Source: Musa acuminata AAA Group (taxonomy: Eukaryota; Streptophyta; Magnoliopsida; Zingiberales; Musaceae). From it: DNA of 64,000 nt. A model generated the notes under the pieces. That model worked only from the letters and a program-made list of their open reading frames with translations, was not told the origin of the DNA and searched no databases. The DNA is taken from NCBI RefSeq assembly GCF_036884655.1, contig NC_088327.1, forward strand, positions 18,004,001-18,068,000. The letters are read 5' to 3'. Shown one piece after another: positions 1 through 12,874 of the stretch. Position 1 is the first letter of the stretch. Every line of letters begins with the position of its first letter. The position numbers and the translations under genes were made by a program.

Positions 1-1027
1 CAATCGGAAATAGAAAATTAAGCTCATGATACCTTATCATAATGAAGGACATTTACGAATTCAAGCATGATACTAGGAATAAAATATTTATAACTCATCA
101 TGCCCCATTCCGATATGTTTCAAGCAAAAATTTTGATATTTTTCAACTATGTATTTGACGATACCAATTATATTTAATCATATTTCAAGCATTCGCAAAA
201 CATTCAAGTATTTATGATACAATGCATTTTATCTAAGACATGTCAATTTGTCATTAATTTGCCACATTTCTCCCCCTTTGTCATCAACAAAAAGGAGAAT
301 AATTCAACAATGCAAGTATGGTAAAAATTCAAGCAAGTTTCACACCTATTTATCTAAGCCATAAAGGAAGATAACTTTTTGAAAAGCTAACATTTTTACT
401 CGAGGGCTTTTTGGTTCTTCTTGTGCAAGTTTCTTTCTTCCTTTGTCATAGAAAAATAAGAAGAGGAAGAAGGGTAAGGAAAGAATCCATCAAGAACCAA
501 ATTTCATGAAAGGATTTGAACCAAGTCAAATTCAAAACAATATATGAGTTTTATTAAATCATGCTTTAACTTTATCAAAGAGAAGGGATTTATGGAAAGG
601 ATCAAGTGTATCATAAATCAAATCCGTTACACGCTAAATCAAATCGCCTTTTTTGCAAGTGATCATTACACACTAAAAATTCATAAAGTTTTTCTTTCAT
701 GAGAAAAGTAAGGAAGAAGCATCAAATGAAGGATTAAATTTTTTTAAATAAGTAGCATCAAATGAAGGATTAAAAATTCTTAAATAAGTATTCATAAATC
801 AAATATGTTTCTTATTAAAAATTCATAAGAGTGAATTCCGTGAAAGATGCATTTATCAATGAATTCAATGGGTGAAGAGACTAAGTGTATCAAACATCAT
901 TTCGTGATGGAGCAAAGGTACGGAGTAAACTTGATACCAAGGAAGATAAAAATAAAATAGATTCATGAAAGCTCCATTCATGAAATACATTAAGAGAAAG
1001 ATAGTCCGGAAAAGAAATACAACAAAC
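1..1027 (-). other. S1 3' non-coding region with polypurine-like tract
   Basis: This AT-rich stretch has no convincing ORF. It lies between the RNase H end and the off-window 3' LTR of S1. At 269-292 it holds a TCTCCCCCTTTGTCATC motif, on the minus strand a purine tract. The same motif recurs in the 3' regions of S2 to S7, so it is a family feature and not chance. Confidence 0.7.
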
Positions 1028-4000
1028 TCATGCATTCAGACAATTTAACATGCATATCTCTCTTCTAATAAAATCAAATTGTTCTTCATTTAAAGGTTTT
1101 ATAAAGATATCTATCAATCGATATTTCGTATTAATGAATTCTAAGATTACATCATGATTATTAACATGATCTCTTATAAACTGATGTCTAATGTCAATAT
1201 ATTTAGTTCTAGAGTGTTGAATATAATTTTTTGTTAAACATATTGCACTTGTGTTATCACATTTTATGGAAATATTCTTAAGATAAATTCTATAATCTTC
1301 TAAAGTATATTTCATCCATACGACTTGTGCACAACATGCACTAGCCACTATATATTTGGCATTGGTCGTAGATAGTGTAACTGAGTTTTGTTTCTTGGAA
1401 GACCAAGAGACATGTGCATGACCTAAGAATTGACATGTTCCAGATGTGTTTTTTTTATCTAATCTACATCTAGCAAAATCTATATCAGCATAAGCAATTA
1501 ATTCAATTTTTTTAGATTTTGGATACCATAATCCTAGATTAGTGGTTCCTTTAAGATATCTAAGAATTCTTTCAATTACTTTACAATGAGATAGCTTAGG
1601 ATTAGATTGAAACCTAGCATAAAGTCCTATGCTAAACATGATATTCGGTCTTGTTGCGATGAGGTATAGTAAACTACCTATCATACATTTATAGGTTTTT
1701 TTATCAAAGCTTTCTCTACTTTTGTCAATGTTTAACTTAGTGGAGGTACTCATAGGAATATTGATAGCATTTGAAATATCCATATTAAACTGTTTTAGCA
1801 AGTCTAGTGCATATTTTATTTGACTAAGAAAAGTACCATTACTAAGTTGTTTGATTTGTAAGCCTAAAAAGAAAGATAAATACCCATTAAACTCATTTCA
1901 AACTCTAGGCTCATACTCTTGGCAAACGATTCACATAGAGATTCATTTGTAGAACCAAAAATAATATCATCCACGTAAATTTGAACAACAAAAAAATTAT
2001 TTTCAAAATTTTTAATAAACAATATAGTATCGACCTTGCCTTTAGAGAAATTATTACAAATAAGAAAGGAGCTAAGTCTCTTATACCAAGCACTTGGGGC
2101 TTGTTTTAATCCATAGAGAGCTTTAGTCAATTTAAATATATGATTCAAAAATTATCATTCTTAAATCTAGGAGGTTGTTTAACATAAATTTCTTTGAAAA
2201 TAAAGCCATTAAGAAAAGTACTTTTAACATCCATTTTAAATAACTTAAAATTATTACTACTAGCATAAACAAGGACCATCCTTATAGCTTATGATCGGGC
2301 TACAGGAGCGCAGGTTTCTTTATAATCGATACCTTCTTCTTGGTTGAAACCCTTTCATACTATACTAGATCCAATGCATTCGATTGGAATTGAGCGAATA
2401 ACCAAAATTTTTTTTTGATGAGTCTTAGTCTTAGTATTTTTATTAGTATTTTTATAAATTTCGGGTCCAAGGTCTTTTGTTCTTCTTGGCATCTGTTATT
2501 TTGGCACAAGTTTTTTTGGTTCTTAAAAAGAAACAGGCCTTTCAACCAATCAATACGACCTCGTAGAGCAGCTTTTGCTAAGCCACTAATCTAGCATTGT
2601 TTCTAACCATGATACCAAATTTATCTTGCTTGTTTCTAAAGACTCATTTAGTACCAATAACTAAATGATCATTTGGCCTCGGAACAAGCTTCCACATCTC
2701 ATTTTTTTCAAATTTGTTCAACTCTTCTTGTATTGTGATAACCCATGAATCACCTTTCAAGGCCTCATCAATGCATTTAGGTTCAATTTGAGAAAGAAAA
2801 GCAGCGTTGGCACAAAAATTCTTAAGAGAAGAACGACTTTGAACCCTTTTTGATATGTCTCCTATGATTAGCTCCTTAGGATGAGCATCTACGTACTTTC
2901 ATTCCTTGGGTAAGGATATTTCGGAAGAAGATGCATCCAAGTTTCTAGTTAAAGGAGAAGGTTCATTTAAATTCAAAGCATCAAAATTAAGATCATCATC
3001 AAACTCATTTTTCTTGTATTCGGAAACATAATTAAAGACAACATGAATGGATTCTTCTATAACTAAAGTTCTTTTGTTAAAAATATGAATGACTTTAGAA
3101 ATAAAAGAATAGCCAAGAAAAATCCCTTGATCAGATTTTGTATCAAACTTTCCTAAGGCATCTTTTTCATTCAAGATAAAACATTTACAACCGAAAACTT
3201 TAAAATATGAAACGTTGGGATTTTTATTGTTCCATAATTCATAAAGGGTTTTGGAAAGTAATAGTCCTACTAGAACTCTATTCATGAAATAGCATGCCGT
3301 ATTAACGGCTTCGGCCCAAAAATATTTGGGTAAGCTATGTTCGTTCAACATGGTTCTTGACATTTCTTATAAGTTTTTATTTTTCCTTTTTACTACTCCA
3401 TTTTGTTGAGAATTTCTCGGAGTATAGAAATTATGGTTGTATCCATTATATTCATAAAAATTTTGAAAATCATGGTTTTGAAATTCACCACCGTGATCAC
3501 TCCGAATTGATGAAATCATAAAGCCTTTTTCAGTTTGAACAAGTTTATAAAACTTTGAAAAATACCTAAAGCAATCATTTTTGTGTGTCAAGAAGTATGT
3601 CCAAGTATATCTACTATAATCATCCATAATTATAAAGGTGTATTTGCTATCTCCTAGACTTAATGTATCAATTGGTCCAAACAAATCCATATGGATCAAT
3701 TGCAATGGTCTAGAGGTACTTATTTGATTCTTTGGTTTGAAACTATCTTTTATTTGTTTTCCTAGTTGACATGCATCACACACATTGTCTTTAACAAACT
3801 TAATGTGAGGAATATCTCTTATAAGTTCTTTAGATGAGATTTGACAAATTAGTTTCATGCTAGCATAACCTAATCTTCTATGCCAAAGCCAAGCATCGTC
3901 ACTCAAAACTGAAAAACATATTTCATTACAAAGATCATCAATGTCGATAGTGTATACATTATTTTGTTTTAGGGCAATCGTAGATATATTTTTGTGTAGT

Positions 4001-4302
4001 TTTACAATAATGTAAGCATTAGATTCAAATCTAATGATGTATCCTTTATCACACAATTGACTAATGCTTAAAAGATTATGCTTTAAGCCATCAACCAACA
4101 ACACATCTTCAATTAAAAAGTTAGATTTGTTACTTATGATTCCTTTGTCAATGATTTTACCCTTGTTATTGTCTTTGAAGGTGACATACCCTTCATCTAG
4201 GCTAGTGAGCTTAGAGAATTGAGATGGATCTCAGGTCATGTGCCTTGATCATCCACTATCAAGGTATCATCTCTTACTCATAGCTTGTGATGGTAAATAT
4301 TT
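1028..4302 (-). pseudogene. S1 pol pseudogene (PR-IN-RT-RNase H)
   Basis: Recognisable blocks, 5' to 3' on the minus strand, are as follows. A protease trace (YLDSG followed by a stop) lies near 4240. GAG-pre-integrase and integrase core lie at 3367-4104, with the zinc-finger HRRLG and CDAC motifs. The integrase C-terminal part is at 2899-3363. Reverse transcriptase with YVDD is at 1864-2148, and RNase H at 1028-1801 with YADID and the C-terminal IFIKPLNEEQF. Stops and frameshifts separate the blocks. The third catalytic residue of the integrase DDE triad is Lys in GVVKRKN where S6 has GVVERKN, so the enzyme would be dead even without the breaks. It is homologous throughout to intact S6 pol at 41284-44322. 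Confidence 0.9.
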
Positions 4303-5893
4303 CTACAAAAAAGGGTAAACTTTAGGTACCCATTTGACCTTGGATGCTTAAAAAATTGATCTACACAACTTATCATATTGCATTAAGTCATTTGAGGTTC
4401 CTTTAGGAACCTAAATCAATATATGAGGACTATATCTCTTAAATGGATATTTGTACGTAACATGTCCAAATTTATAACAAAAGTTGCATTTGTTTCGGGG
4501 TGAAACATGTAAGGTAAGGCCTTTAACAAAGGTGGTTGGATTTTGGTGAGAGCTACTCATAAATCCAATTCCACTTCTTCTATGAACATGACCCTTATTA
4601 GCAAGGATCATGTTCATGGACTTGCTACCAACCGTAAACTTTTCTAAGGTTTCTTTGAGTAGCAAGTTTTTCTTTTTAAGCATTTCTAATTCATCGCATT
4701 TTGTGCAATGAGCTAAACTATCATCATGCTCAATTTTTAGTCTATCAAAATCACTAACAAGAGAAGCATGCTCCTTTTTTAACAATTTATATTTTTTACT
4801 AACTAATTTATATTCATCAAATAAATCATGAAAAGCACTTAAAAGCTCATCAAAGGATAAATTTGCATCTAATGAACTGCTTACCTCATCTCCGATAGCC
4901 ATTAGTGCGTAGTGAGTAACTTACTCTGTGTTGGTTGGCTCCTCTTCTTCTAATGCACTTGAATCGTCCCAAGTCATTTTAAGAGTATTCTTCTTCTTTG
5001 GTTGCTTCTTCTTTGCTTGGGGACATTCGCTTTTGAAATATCCTGGCTTTTTAAATTCGTAGCATATAACTTGTTCTTTCTTGGGTTCAAATTTATTTTT
5101 AGTATTATTTTTAAATTTATTTCTTTATATGAATTTTTTGAACTTTCTTGTCAAGAGTGCCAAGTCATCATCATAGTCCTCATTACTTAAATTTTCTTTC
5201 AAGTGGTCTTCTTGAGTTCTTAGTGTCATATCCTTCTTGTTCTTTGGAAGGTTGTTCTCAAGCTCTTCATGAGCATTGCAAGTCATCTCATAGGTCACTA
5301 GTGACCCGATTAGTTCTTTGAGAGGAAAGTTATTTAAATCCTTGGCCTCTTGAATAATCGTTACTTTAGGGTCCCAACTCTTTGGAAGGAATCTTAAGAT
5401 TTTATTAACAAGTTCAAAGTTTGAAAAGCATTTGCCAAGAGTTTTTAAACTATTGATGACATCCATAAAACGGGTGTATATGTCGACAATAGTTTCGCTT
5501 AGCTGCATCCGAAACAATTTATAAGTGTGAACTAAAAGGTTTATCTTTTAATCCTTTACTTTACTAGTACCTTCGTAAGTGACTTCAAGTGTGTGCCAAA
5601 TATCAAAAGTCATTTAATAAATAGACACTCGATTAAACTCATTTTTATCTAATGCACAAAACAAGGCATTCATAGCCTTAGCATTTAAAGCGAAAGTCTT
5701 CTTCTCCAACTCATTCCAATCGCTCATTGGAAGAGAAGACTTTTGAAAGCCATTTTCTATAAGATTCCATAACTCAAAATCTATTGAAATTAGAAAGATC
5801 CTCATTCTAGTCTTCTAATATATGTAATCCATCCCATTAAACATGGGGAGGACATGTGATTGAATGACCCTCTTGATTGCCAGCAAATACCAT
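4303..5893 (-). pseudogene. S1 gag pseudogene
   Basis: The start is placed at an ATG at 5893, matching the position of the S6 gag start. The DUF4219/UBN2-type capsid region is spread over 5614-5805 and 5125-5517 in different frames. The C-terminal third (4411-4902) keeps a coiled-coil-like Lys/Glu/Leu segment and the second zinc motif CNFCYKFGH. The first knuckle is only a trace near 5050. The reading ends in TAG at 4303-4305, exactly where S6 gag ends, and protease-like sequence continues in the same frame. Multiple stops make it non-functional. Confidence 0.85.
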
Positions 5894-5928
5894 CTCTCTT
5901 GAGTTTTAAACCAAATGAGAGTGACCTC

Positions 5929-5940
5929 GCTCTGATACTA
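5929..5940 (-). promoter_or_regulatory. S1 primer-binding site (tRNA-iMet)
   Basis: The minus strand reads TAGTATCAGAGC, one mismatch from the TGGTATCAGAGC complement of the plant initiator tRNA 3' end. It sits two bases from the LTR edge, as in the other copies. Confidence 0.85.
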
Positions 5941-5942
5941 AT

Positions 5943-6795
5943 TGTAAGGATCAAGAGCGGCACTAAGGAGGGGGGGGCAGTGAATTAATGCAGCAAAAAA
6001 ATCATTGATTTCGAAAATATTCATTTTGATTAAATCTATTTCGAAAAGATATTAAATTTGAAGGCATTCATAAGAGTGTAAAGAGAAAGTTAAGGAAGAT
6101 TGTAGTAATGTAAATTACTCAAATAGAAATGCATACCATAATTTAGAGTAGTTCGGTCGTTGTGACCTACATCCACTTTCAATTCTTCCTTCGTCAAGAT
6201 CACCAATGTCTACTAATGGTCTTTCTTCAATAGGCGAAAACCAACTATCTTTTATAGCTCTTTCTCCTTTTACCGGGTTTAGGAGATAACCTTTACAAGC
6301 CTCACTCCTCTTTCTTAGATGGTTACAAAGCTAAGAGAGGGAGGGAAGGACTCTTTCTTACTTTTAAAATACTTTAACACCTAAAGAATTCAAGACTATA
6401 TTAAAACTTTCATGCCCTTTCATGCAGAAAAGGGTGGGGTATTTATAGGCCCTAATGACTTTAGAATTAGAGCCAAAAAGTGTCGCATCCTTGGATTTCG
6501 GGGTACTAGCGGTACCACTACCATTATTGGGCGGTACTACCACCTATAGACTGACACTAGGTGGTACCACCACTCAGTCTGGGTGGTACCATCGTCTGAC
6601 AGCACGGAGACCGAGCTCTGGCAGTACCACTACCTAATAGGGGTGGTACCACTGCTAGCAGCATTAACTGCTGGCGGTACCACCGCCCAGACTACTTGGG
6701 AGACTAGGTCACCAAGCGGTGCCACCGTCGGTCATGATTTCAGGTGCTTAATGGGCTATTCAATTCGGCCCAATTCAGCCTTGTTAAGAGTCCAA
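5943..6795 (-). repeat. S1 5' LTR, first segment
   Basis: It begins TGTAAGGATC next to the primer site and has the family layout: a G-run followed by TGAATTA, a TTCGGTC block, a TATA box at 6440-6447 (minus TATAAATA) and a GC-palindrome block of GCGGTACCACC type from 6500. It stops abruptly at 6795, where S2 begins. The remainder is at 26513-26979. Confidence 0.85.
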
Positions 6796-8462
6796 TGTTA
6801 GGAACGTGTCGGCACTAAGAAAAGGGGGGGGGGGGGTGGTGAATTAGTGTAGCGATAAAAACGTCAGTTCAATTCAATTCGTTATGATTAAAACCATTTC
6901 GGAAGATGTTAACTTGAAAGCATACGGAAGCATGTAGTGGATGTAAAGCAAGTAAGATAGTTTGCAGTTTAAAGTAAATTGCTTAAAAGAAATGCAAATT
7001 GAGTTTATAGTGGTTCGGTCATCGTGACCTATATCCACACTCGATTCCTCCTCCGTTGAGGCCACCGGCATCCATTATCGGTCTTTCTTCAATGCGTGAA
7101 GACCAACTACCCTTTTACACACCTCTTCTATTTTTCACTGGTTTAGGAGACAACCTTTACAAGCATTCACTCTTCTCTAAACAAAGCTAACACTTAGACT
7201 AGAAGAGGAGGATTCTCACAAGAGATTACTACAACGTTTTTCCCTTTTTAAATTCTTTGTGCTTGTATATATTAACCAAAGATGAGAGGGGTCTTTATAG
7301 GCCTCAAGTTGATTCAAACTTGGAGCCTAAAAATGTCTCACTCGGGCTTCCGGGGTACGGGTGGTACCAACGCCTGCATTGGGTGGTACCACCGCCTACA
7401 GCCTGACACTGGATAGTACCACCCCCTAGTCTAGCGGTACCACCACCTGGCAGTCTCTCGAAGACTGTCTCTAGGTGGTACCATCGTCCAGACTAACGGT
7501 ACCACCGCCTGATATAGTCTCAGAGATTGTGCCATGACAGTGCCACTTATTGGGTCACTGTTTGGGCCTTTCATTGTGCCCAACACAGTCCATACATGGG
7601 CCCAACTAGCCCCTAATTATATTGGTCCAATTCTAATCCCAATTATGTGCTAACTACAAAATTAAGACATTTACTAAGCTAAACAAGTCCGTAAATCTAG
7701 GTTTCTTCCGGCGAGCTTCCAACGAACTTCCGACGATCTCTCGGCAATGTTCCAGTGGACTCCTGGCAAGCTCCTGGACTTCATGACGATCTTCTTGGTG
7801 AGTTTCGATGAGCTTCTTTGGCAAGCTCCTGGACTTCTCAATCAATTCCGGCAGAACGTCTGTACTTCCGACGAACTCTCGAACTCCTAACGAAATCGCG
7901 TTCTTGACTCTGAGACTTCATTTTGTTTTATGCCTTGCTATTACAGTTAATCTTGCATAGTTAAAACCCACTTCGATCTAGACAATTATTACTAAGCTAA
8001 TCAAATATTGTTCGGCATGTCATTGGTTCATCGATACTTCGTCTGATTCTTCGGCGCATCGTCCTCTCTTGCGTCCAATTGCATAATCGGCTAGTTGACT
8101 TCCGCAACTTCGATTTCCTTTGCGCAATATCCGCTCTTCTTAGCCCGATGCCCGAACTCATGGCACAAAGCCTTTTGTCCATACATCGATCGATTCTTCG
8201 GTTCGATGTCCAATCTTCTAACATGTTTTTCTCCGACCCAACATGATTCTTCCTGCTTTAATTGTCTCTCCTTGATCGAAGCAATACGTCGACTGATTCT
8301 TCGGCTCAACATCTAATCTTCTAACATGTTTTTCTCTAGCCCAACATAATTCTTCCTGCTTTAATTGTCTCTTCTTGATCAAAGCATCCTGCGTCACTCA
8401 AAATGTAAATCAAATCATAAAAACTATCAATTGGTTTTATCATCAAAATCCAAGATTCAATA
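6796..8462 (-). repeat. S2 3' LTR
   Basis: It runs from TGTTAGGAAC to ATTCAATA, with a terminal TA in place of CA, and is followed at once by the polypurine tract. The TATA-like motif is at 7292-7299 (minus TATAAAGA). The GC block uses GGTGGTACCACC-type palindromes. After it comes a 550-bp block rich in TTCCGGC/GAACTTCCG motifs that D-type LTRs (S4, S6) have in shorter form. Confidence 0.85.
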
Positions 8463-8690
8463 ATCTCCCCCTTTTTGATAATGATAACTAATTGATGATA
8501 GAGTTAACCTTAACTCCCCGTATCAATATACCATATTGATAGAACTCTTGGATTAAAAAATCCAAACAACATGTTATCATAAACTTATGCATAACATCAT
8601 CATACTTCTCCTCCTTTGTCATCAACAAAATGGAGAAGTTCTACTATCAAGTGTTTAGATATACAAGTTCAAATTATTGCATGAATTTAT
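8463..8690 (-). other. S2 polypurine tract and 3' non-coding fragment
   Basis: The plus strand ATCTCCCCCTTTTTG directly after the LTR is the polypurine tract on the minus strand. A second, weaker tract with TCATCAACAAAATGG follows near 8605. The region is cut at 8690 by S3; the TSD tttat is 8686-8690. Confidence 0.85.
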
Positions 8691-10036
8691 TGTTAGGATC
8701 GAGAGCACTAAGACGGGGGGGGGGGGGTGAATTAGTGCAGCGGAAAACTTTCTGCAATTAAAACAAAACTGCGTTCGAATGATAAAAACAATTTCTGTGT
8801 AAAATCCGATTCTAAGCAAGATGATATTAAAGTTAATATATGCAGGCAGGTTGCAGCTATGATGAAAACCATAATATAGGCGCAAACTGAAATCCGACGT
8901 TCATACGAAGATGCTGATTTACGTTTAAATGTTGATTCCTAAATCACTTGATTAGGCAAGATGCAGTTTAAGCAAGAGTATGAAGGCAGTTTGTAGTTAT
9001 GGTAAAGCTCAAAACATAAACGCAATCTGAAATATGATGATCGTACAAAAAAGCAGATTTACGTCTAAATGCTGATTCGAAAAGTAAAAGGATTGAAACC
9101 CAATCGTAAAAGCGCAGAAGGCAGTAAGCTTCAGAGGAGGTTTACAGTAAAGATAATATGCTCAAAGTAAATGCAAACCGAGATTTAGAGTGGTTCGGTC
9201 AATCTTGACCTACTCCACTTTTGGCTTCCTCCACCGACAAGGTCACCGACGTCAACTAGAGGCCTTCCTTCAATAGGTGAAGGCCAACCACCCTTTTACA
9301 GTTTCACTCCTTTTGACGGGCTTAGGAGACAACCCTTACAGAAATTTTGTCTCCTCTCTTTACAACTTTGAACTTGGAAGAACAGAGGGAGAAGAACTTT
9401 GGGCTTTACAACAATTTTGAGCTATAAGAATCACAGAAAAGGATCAAAATTTCGATGTTGAATTGCTACCTTTCATTGCTGAATGGGTGGGGTATTTATA
9501 AGCCCCAACCCAGTTCAAATTTGGAGCTCAAAACTGTCAATTCCCAGAATTTCGGGATCAGGCGGTTGCACCTCCTGATTGGAGCGGTTGCACTGCCTGG
9601 CAGAGCTCGAAGACTAAGCCTCTGGGCGGTGCCACCTCCTGTCAGGGGCGGTTGCACCTCCTGCCAAAGCTCGAAGACTGAGCTCAGGCGGTTGCACCTC
9701 TTGACTGAGGCGGTTGCACTGCCTGGTAGAGCTCGAAGACTGAGCTCAAGCGGTGCCACCTCCTGTCATGGGAGGTTGCACCGCCCAGTCTCGCTCGGAG
9801 ACTGAGCCCCAAGCGGTGCCACCGCCTGGCTGGGGTGGTTGCACCTCCCAGTCTCGCTCGGAGACTAAGCCCAGGCTGGGGTGGTTGCAACTCCCAACGT
9901 GATCATTGTCATGACTCCGGCGCAACTCCTGCTGCATGTCTTACTTTCATCGTAGTTAATCCTGCACACTTATCTCAACATATAGGTTAGACAACAAATG
10001 GCAATTGACTTCATCATCAAAATTCGAGATTCAACA
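8691..10036 (-). repeat. S3 3' LTR, internally deleted
   Basis: TGTTAGGATC to ATTCAACA, 1346 bp, with TATA at 9493-9500 on the minus strand. It is about 390 bp shorter than its partner at 20566-22305. The GC block jumps straight to CAACTCCCAACGTG, skipping everything between the block and the matching CGAACTCCCAACGTG of the 5' LTR. The shared AACTCCC suggests a microhomology deletion. Confidence 0.85.
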
Positions 10037-10955
10037 ATCTCCCCCTTTTTGATGATGACAATCAATTGATAATGGAGTTAACCTTAACTCCCCCTGTCTA
10101 CATGCCATACTTGAGATAAGTCATTCTTGAATTCAAGACCTAAGAATTCAAGTGACATCTCTGAAGATGATGTCAAGGCTTGACATTCATTTTCAAATCT
10201 TACATAACAATTTTGAATGATGGTAATTGAAGCAAATCATCATATTGTAAGATATCAACATGTAAAGCTGTGAAGTAAGATTTTGATATCATTACATGAT
10301 GTACACATTTCAAATATTTTAGCAAGTGTTGCATTTATGTTCATATATGGCATCTGTTCATATATCTCTTGATGATGCAGGCATGGCATAATCATAGCAT
10401 CAGTGTTTATAGCATCAATTCATATATTTCTCCCCCTTTGTCATCAACAAAAAGCATGGTAGATGTGATACCAGGAGAACAATATAAGCAAATTTTGAGC
10501 ATAAGTGCGATGATTGTTTCATGCCTTTACTTGATTCATGTTATTTCCAATAGTAAATTATAGGAAATTAAGCATATAAAGGAAAGCATGATTCATAGAT
10601 TGCTTTGAATACTTCTTCGTTTGTTATAATCTTTTTGCATGAAGGAGGAAAGCCATTTGTGATACCAGCGATTTGCGAGTTTACTTTGAGTCAAGATATG
10701 TGTGTGAAACAGCTTTTTGCAAGTAAAAATACTATCATCCATGGAATTCATAAGCAGGAATCATTTCATCAAATCCATTTCAGAAAAAGTTAAAGTCTGA
10801 TTTTTAGCATTCGGACAAGACTATGCTGCAGATTTTCAAATGAAGACAAAACATTTTTGTTTTCAACACATAATTTCCAACATGTTATTTAGGCATGTAA
10901 TGACAATCAAGTGATTTGATCATTCAATAAAGTCCGAAAAATAATTTTTACTAGT
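10037..10955 (-). other. S3 polypurine tracts and 3' non-coding region
   Basis: The main tract follows the LTR directly. Further copies lie near 10090 (AACTCCCCCTG) and at about 10432 (TCTCCCCCTTTGTCATC). No ORF here is supported. Confidence 0.75.
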
Positions 10956-11065
10956 TTATGTATTCGGACACATCAACATTCCTAATTCTCTTCTTATGAA
11001 ATCAAATTGTTCTTCACTTTGAGGTTTTGTAAAAATGTCAGCTAGTTTAGTATCATGGCAATGTC
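10956..11065 (-). pseudogene. S3 RNase H C-terminal remnant
   Basis: About 35 codons on the minus strand match the end of copia RNase H (LADIFTK, then [14 protein letters not shown]) and close with TAA at 10956-10958. Nothing of pol precedes it: 11066-11314 is unrecognised and the accessory ORF begins beyond that. It is therefore a stranded tail joined to a different interior. Confidence 0.8.
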
Positions 11066-11314
11066 ATGACTTATCAACTACATTGGTGTATCACTTTCTC
11101 AAATTATATTTATCATGGAAATCAAGGCACAAGGTTTTCAAAACATTTAGTTTCAATGTAAAATCCGAGATAAACAATGAGAGATGTTTGTAACTCTACA
11201 TATGCTCACAAGAAAAATATATCAGGTAACCATATCAAGGATCAAGGCAAAGCCCATCATGGTGAGTAATATAAGGAGTTTACAATAACAATAGATGATT
11301 GTATTCATACAAGC

Positions 11315-12874
11315 TCATTCATGACGTGGAAAATTAAAGTGCCTAAGTAAGGAGTCAAATTGACGATGAATTTGCTGCAGCTCAGATAGGATTTGATCTT
11401 GTTGTTGTTCAAGCCGTTCTTGTCTTTGTTCGAATCGGTCCATCCGAATCCCAATATCTTTGACAAATGATGTATGAGTTTGCTTAAATGGATGTGTTTC
11501 CTCAAAGGGACAAATCGGAGTAGATTGGGTACCCCTAAATACTAGTGTTTCCGGTTTTGGTTCAGGTTGAGGGGGATCAGTTCTTCTTGGCATTCTAACC
11601 CAGTTACCGTTTCTATAAAAACATCTTAATCGGTGAAGTAGATTTTTATTTATTATGCTAAATCTATCTACTTTTATTACTTCTTCTTCCGGTGGTATTA
11701 GAATATCGTAGGCTTTCATTATTCTAGTGATTATACCACCATATGGGAGCATCATGTCTTTCTTAGATAGTTCTAACATGTTTTGTTGGATAAGATAACC
11801 AAGACAGATGTCATGTCCTTTCATGATCAAATACATAGTTCCTAATTCTAATTGGCTTACTTCATCATGATGGTATTGTTTAGGGAGAATGATGCTAGTT
11901 AGGATATGATGAAGTACCTTAGTGTTTAGAGGCAGTATATGTTCACAACTTTTAGGAACAAATGCTAAGTTGGGATTGGCAAAAATTGTTCCTAAGGCTT
12001 CAACATATTGTCACGGACAAACTTCGAAACAGGGTGTTTGATGTGATGCTTATGTATGTCCGTGTCTTTTGGCATGTTCATGCCTTGTACAACATATAGA
12101 GGGGCGGCCGAATGCTTAATAGTCCCATTTTAGTTGGGTTGGTGGCCTCTTTAGGCTTGTAAATAAAGGTTGTGTCATGTGGACACGTGTGAGAGATTTT
12201 CGGTCTGTAATGGACCATTTTACCCTTTGTTGTGCCACTATTCAAAGCTTGTAAAGTCTGTTTGTAATTTGCATTGTCTATGAAGTGTTTTTCGGACATG
12301 TCTGCTTGTGGATCCCGATTGAGGCGTTCTTTTTAACCCGTTCTCTCTTTGGTTAGTCCTAAGGGACAATGGGAGGCTTCGGGAAGGCTGACCTTTGCGG
12401 ACGGACACGCAAGGGTGCCGCACGACTTAGGCAAATCCAGCTAAGTCCGTGTCAATATGTTGTTCCAACAGTTTCATCATCCCATGATCCTCTAAAGTAA
12501 AGTCCTCTACTTTTCATGGGAATGCCTATCATGTCGCAAATGAATCTATCCGTAATTGAGATGTATTGTCCTAAAAGATAGGTGGACATTCTTGCTTCTT
12601 CATCTATTTGTATGTTGTTGTAAAACAATCTAACAAGTCTTGGATAGATGGGTTCGTTAATTTGCAAAATTGGAAGTAGATCTAAGTTTGCAAACCATTG
12701 GATTGTCTCTAAGTCTCTTAGTTCATTTAAATCTATGTATTTTCCCTTATTGACACTCCTAAGTTCGAAAGAGGAAAATTTTTCAGCATGGTATTTTGAA
12801 TCGAAAAGGGTGAGATCAAAATCTTCTACTAATCTCCTCTTTCCTTTGTCCCTTGAGGATCTTCTAGATCCCAT
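11315..12874 (-). pseudogene. S3 accessory ORF, disrupted by a 446-bp insertion
   Basis: The N-terminal part is at 12455-12874 and the C-terminal part at 11315-12004. Both are open in themselves and homologous along their length to the 364-residue protein of S4 at 16857-17951, including PIYPRLVRLFY and the LPYG and RRTDP motifs. The C-terminus is Gln/Glu-rich and coiled-coil-like (about the last 45 residues). The inserted element at 12009-12454 is the only obvious break, so the ORF was probably intact when it landed. Its position downstream of gag-pol matches the extra or envelope-like ORF reported in many Sireviruses. No signal peptide or membrane segment is evident. Function is unknown. Confidence 0.8.
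12009..12454. mobile_element. 446-bp TG...CA insertion (solo LTR or small LTR element)
   Basis: The ends are TGTCACGGAC and GTCCGTGTCA, a 10-bp inverted repeat with one mismatch, flanked by 4-bp repeats atat (12005-12008 and 12455-12458). Removing it and one repeat restores continuity with S4 DNA. TG...CA ends and a short TSD favour a solo LTR. The long inverted ends leave a small terminal-inverted-repeat element possible. It carries no credible ORF and no relative elsewhere in the window. Confidence 0.7.

Larger units (their letters stand above)
1..5942 (-). mobile_element. S1: decayed Sirevirus-type Ty1/copia element, internal region
   Basis: Read on the minus strand the order is primer site, gag, protease, integrase, reverse transcriptase, RNase H and a 3' non-coding region, which is the copia order. 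The 3' LTR lies beyond the left edge. The 5' LTR follows at 5943 and is split by S2, ending at 26979. Every coding part is broken by stops and frameshifts, so this is an old, inactive copy and the oldest Sirevirus of the left nest. Its right flank at 26980 is Y LTR repeat DNA, showing that S1 inserted into Y. Confidence 0.88.

Noticed and set aside
9455..9805. ORFs of 60-130 codons rich in GGATAP/RWHRL-type residues in LTRs (also near 15524, 21554, 35777, 39250, 46432)
   Set aside because: They are translations of the GC-palindrome promoter arrays, appear on both strands and change frame with unit number; not proteins.
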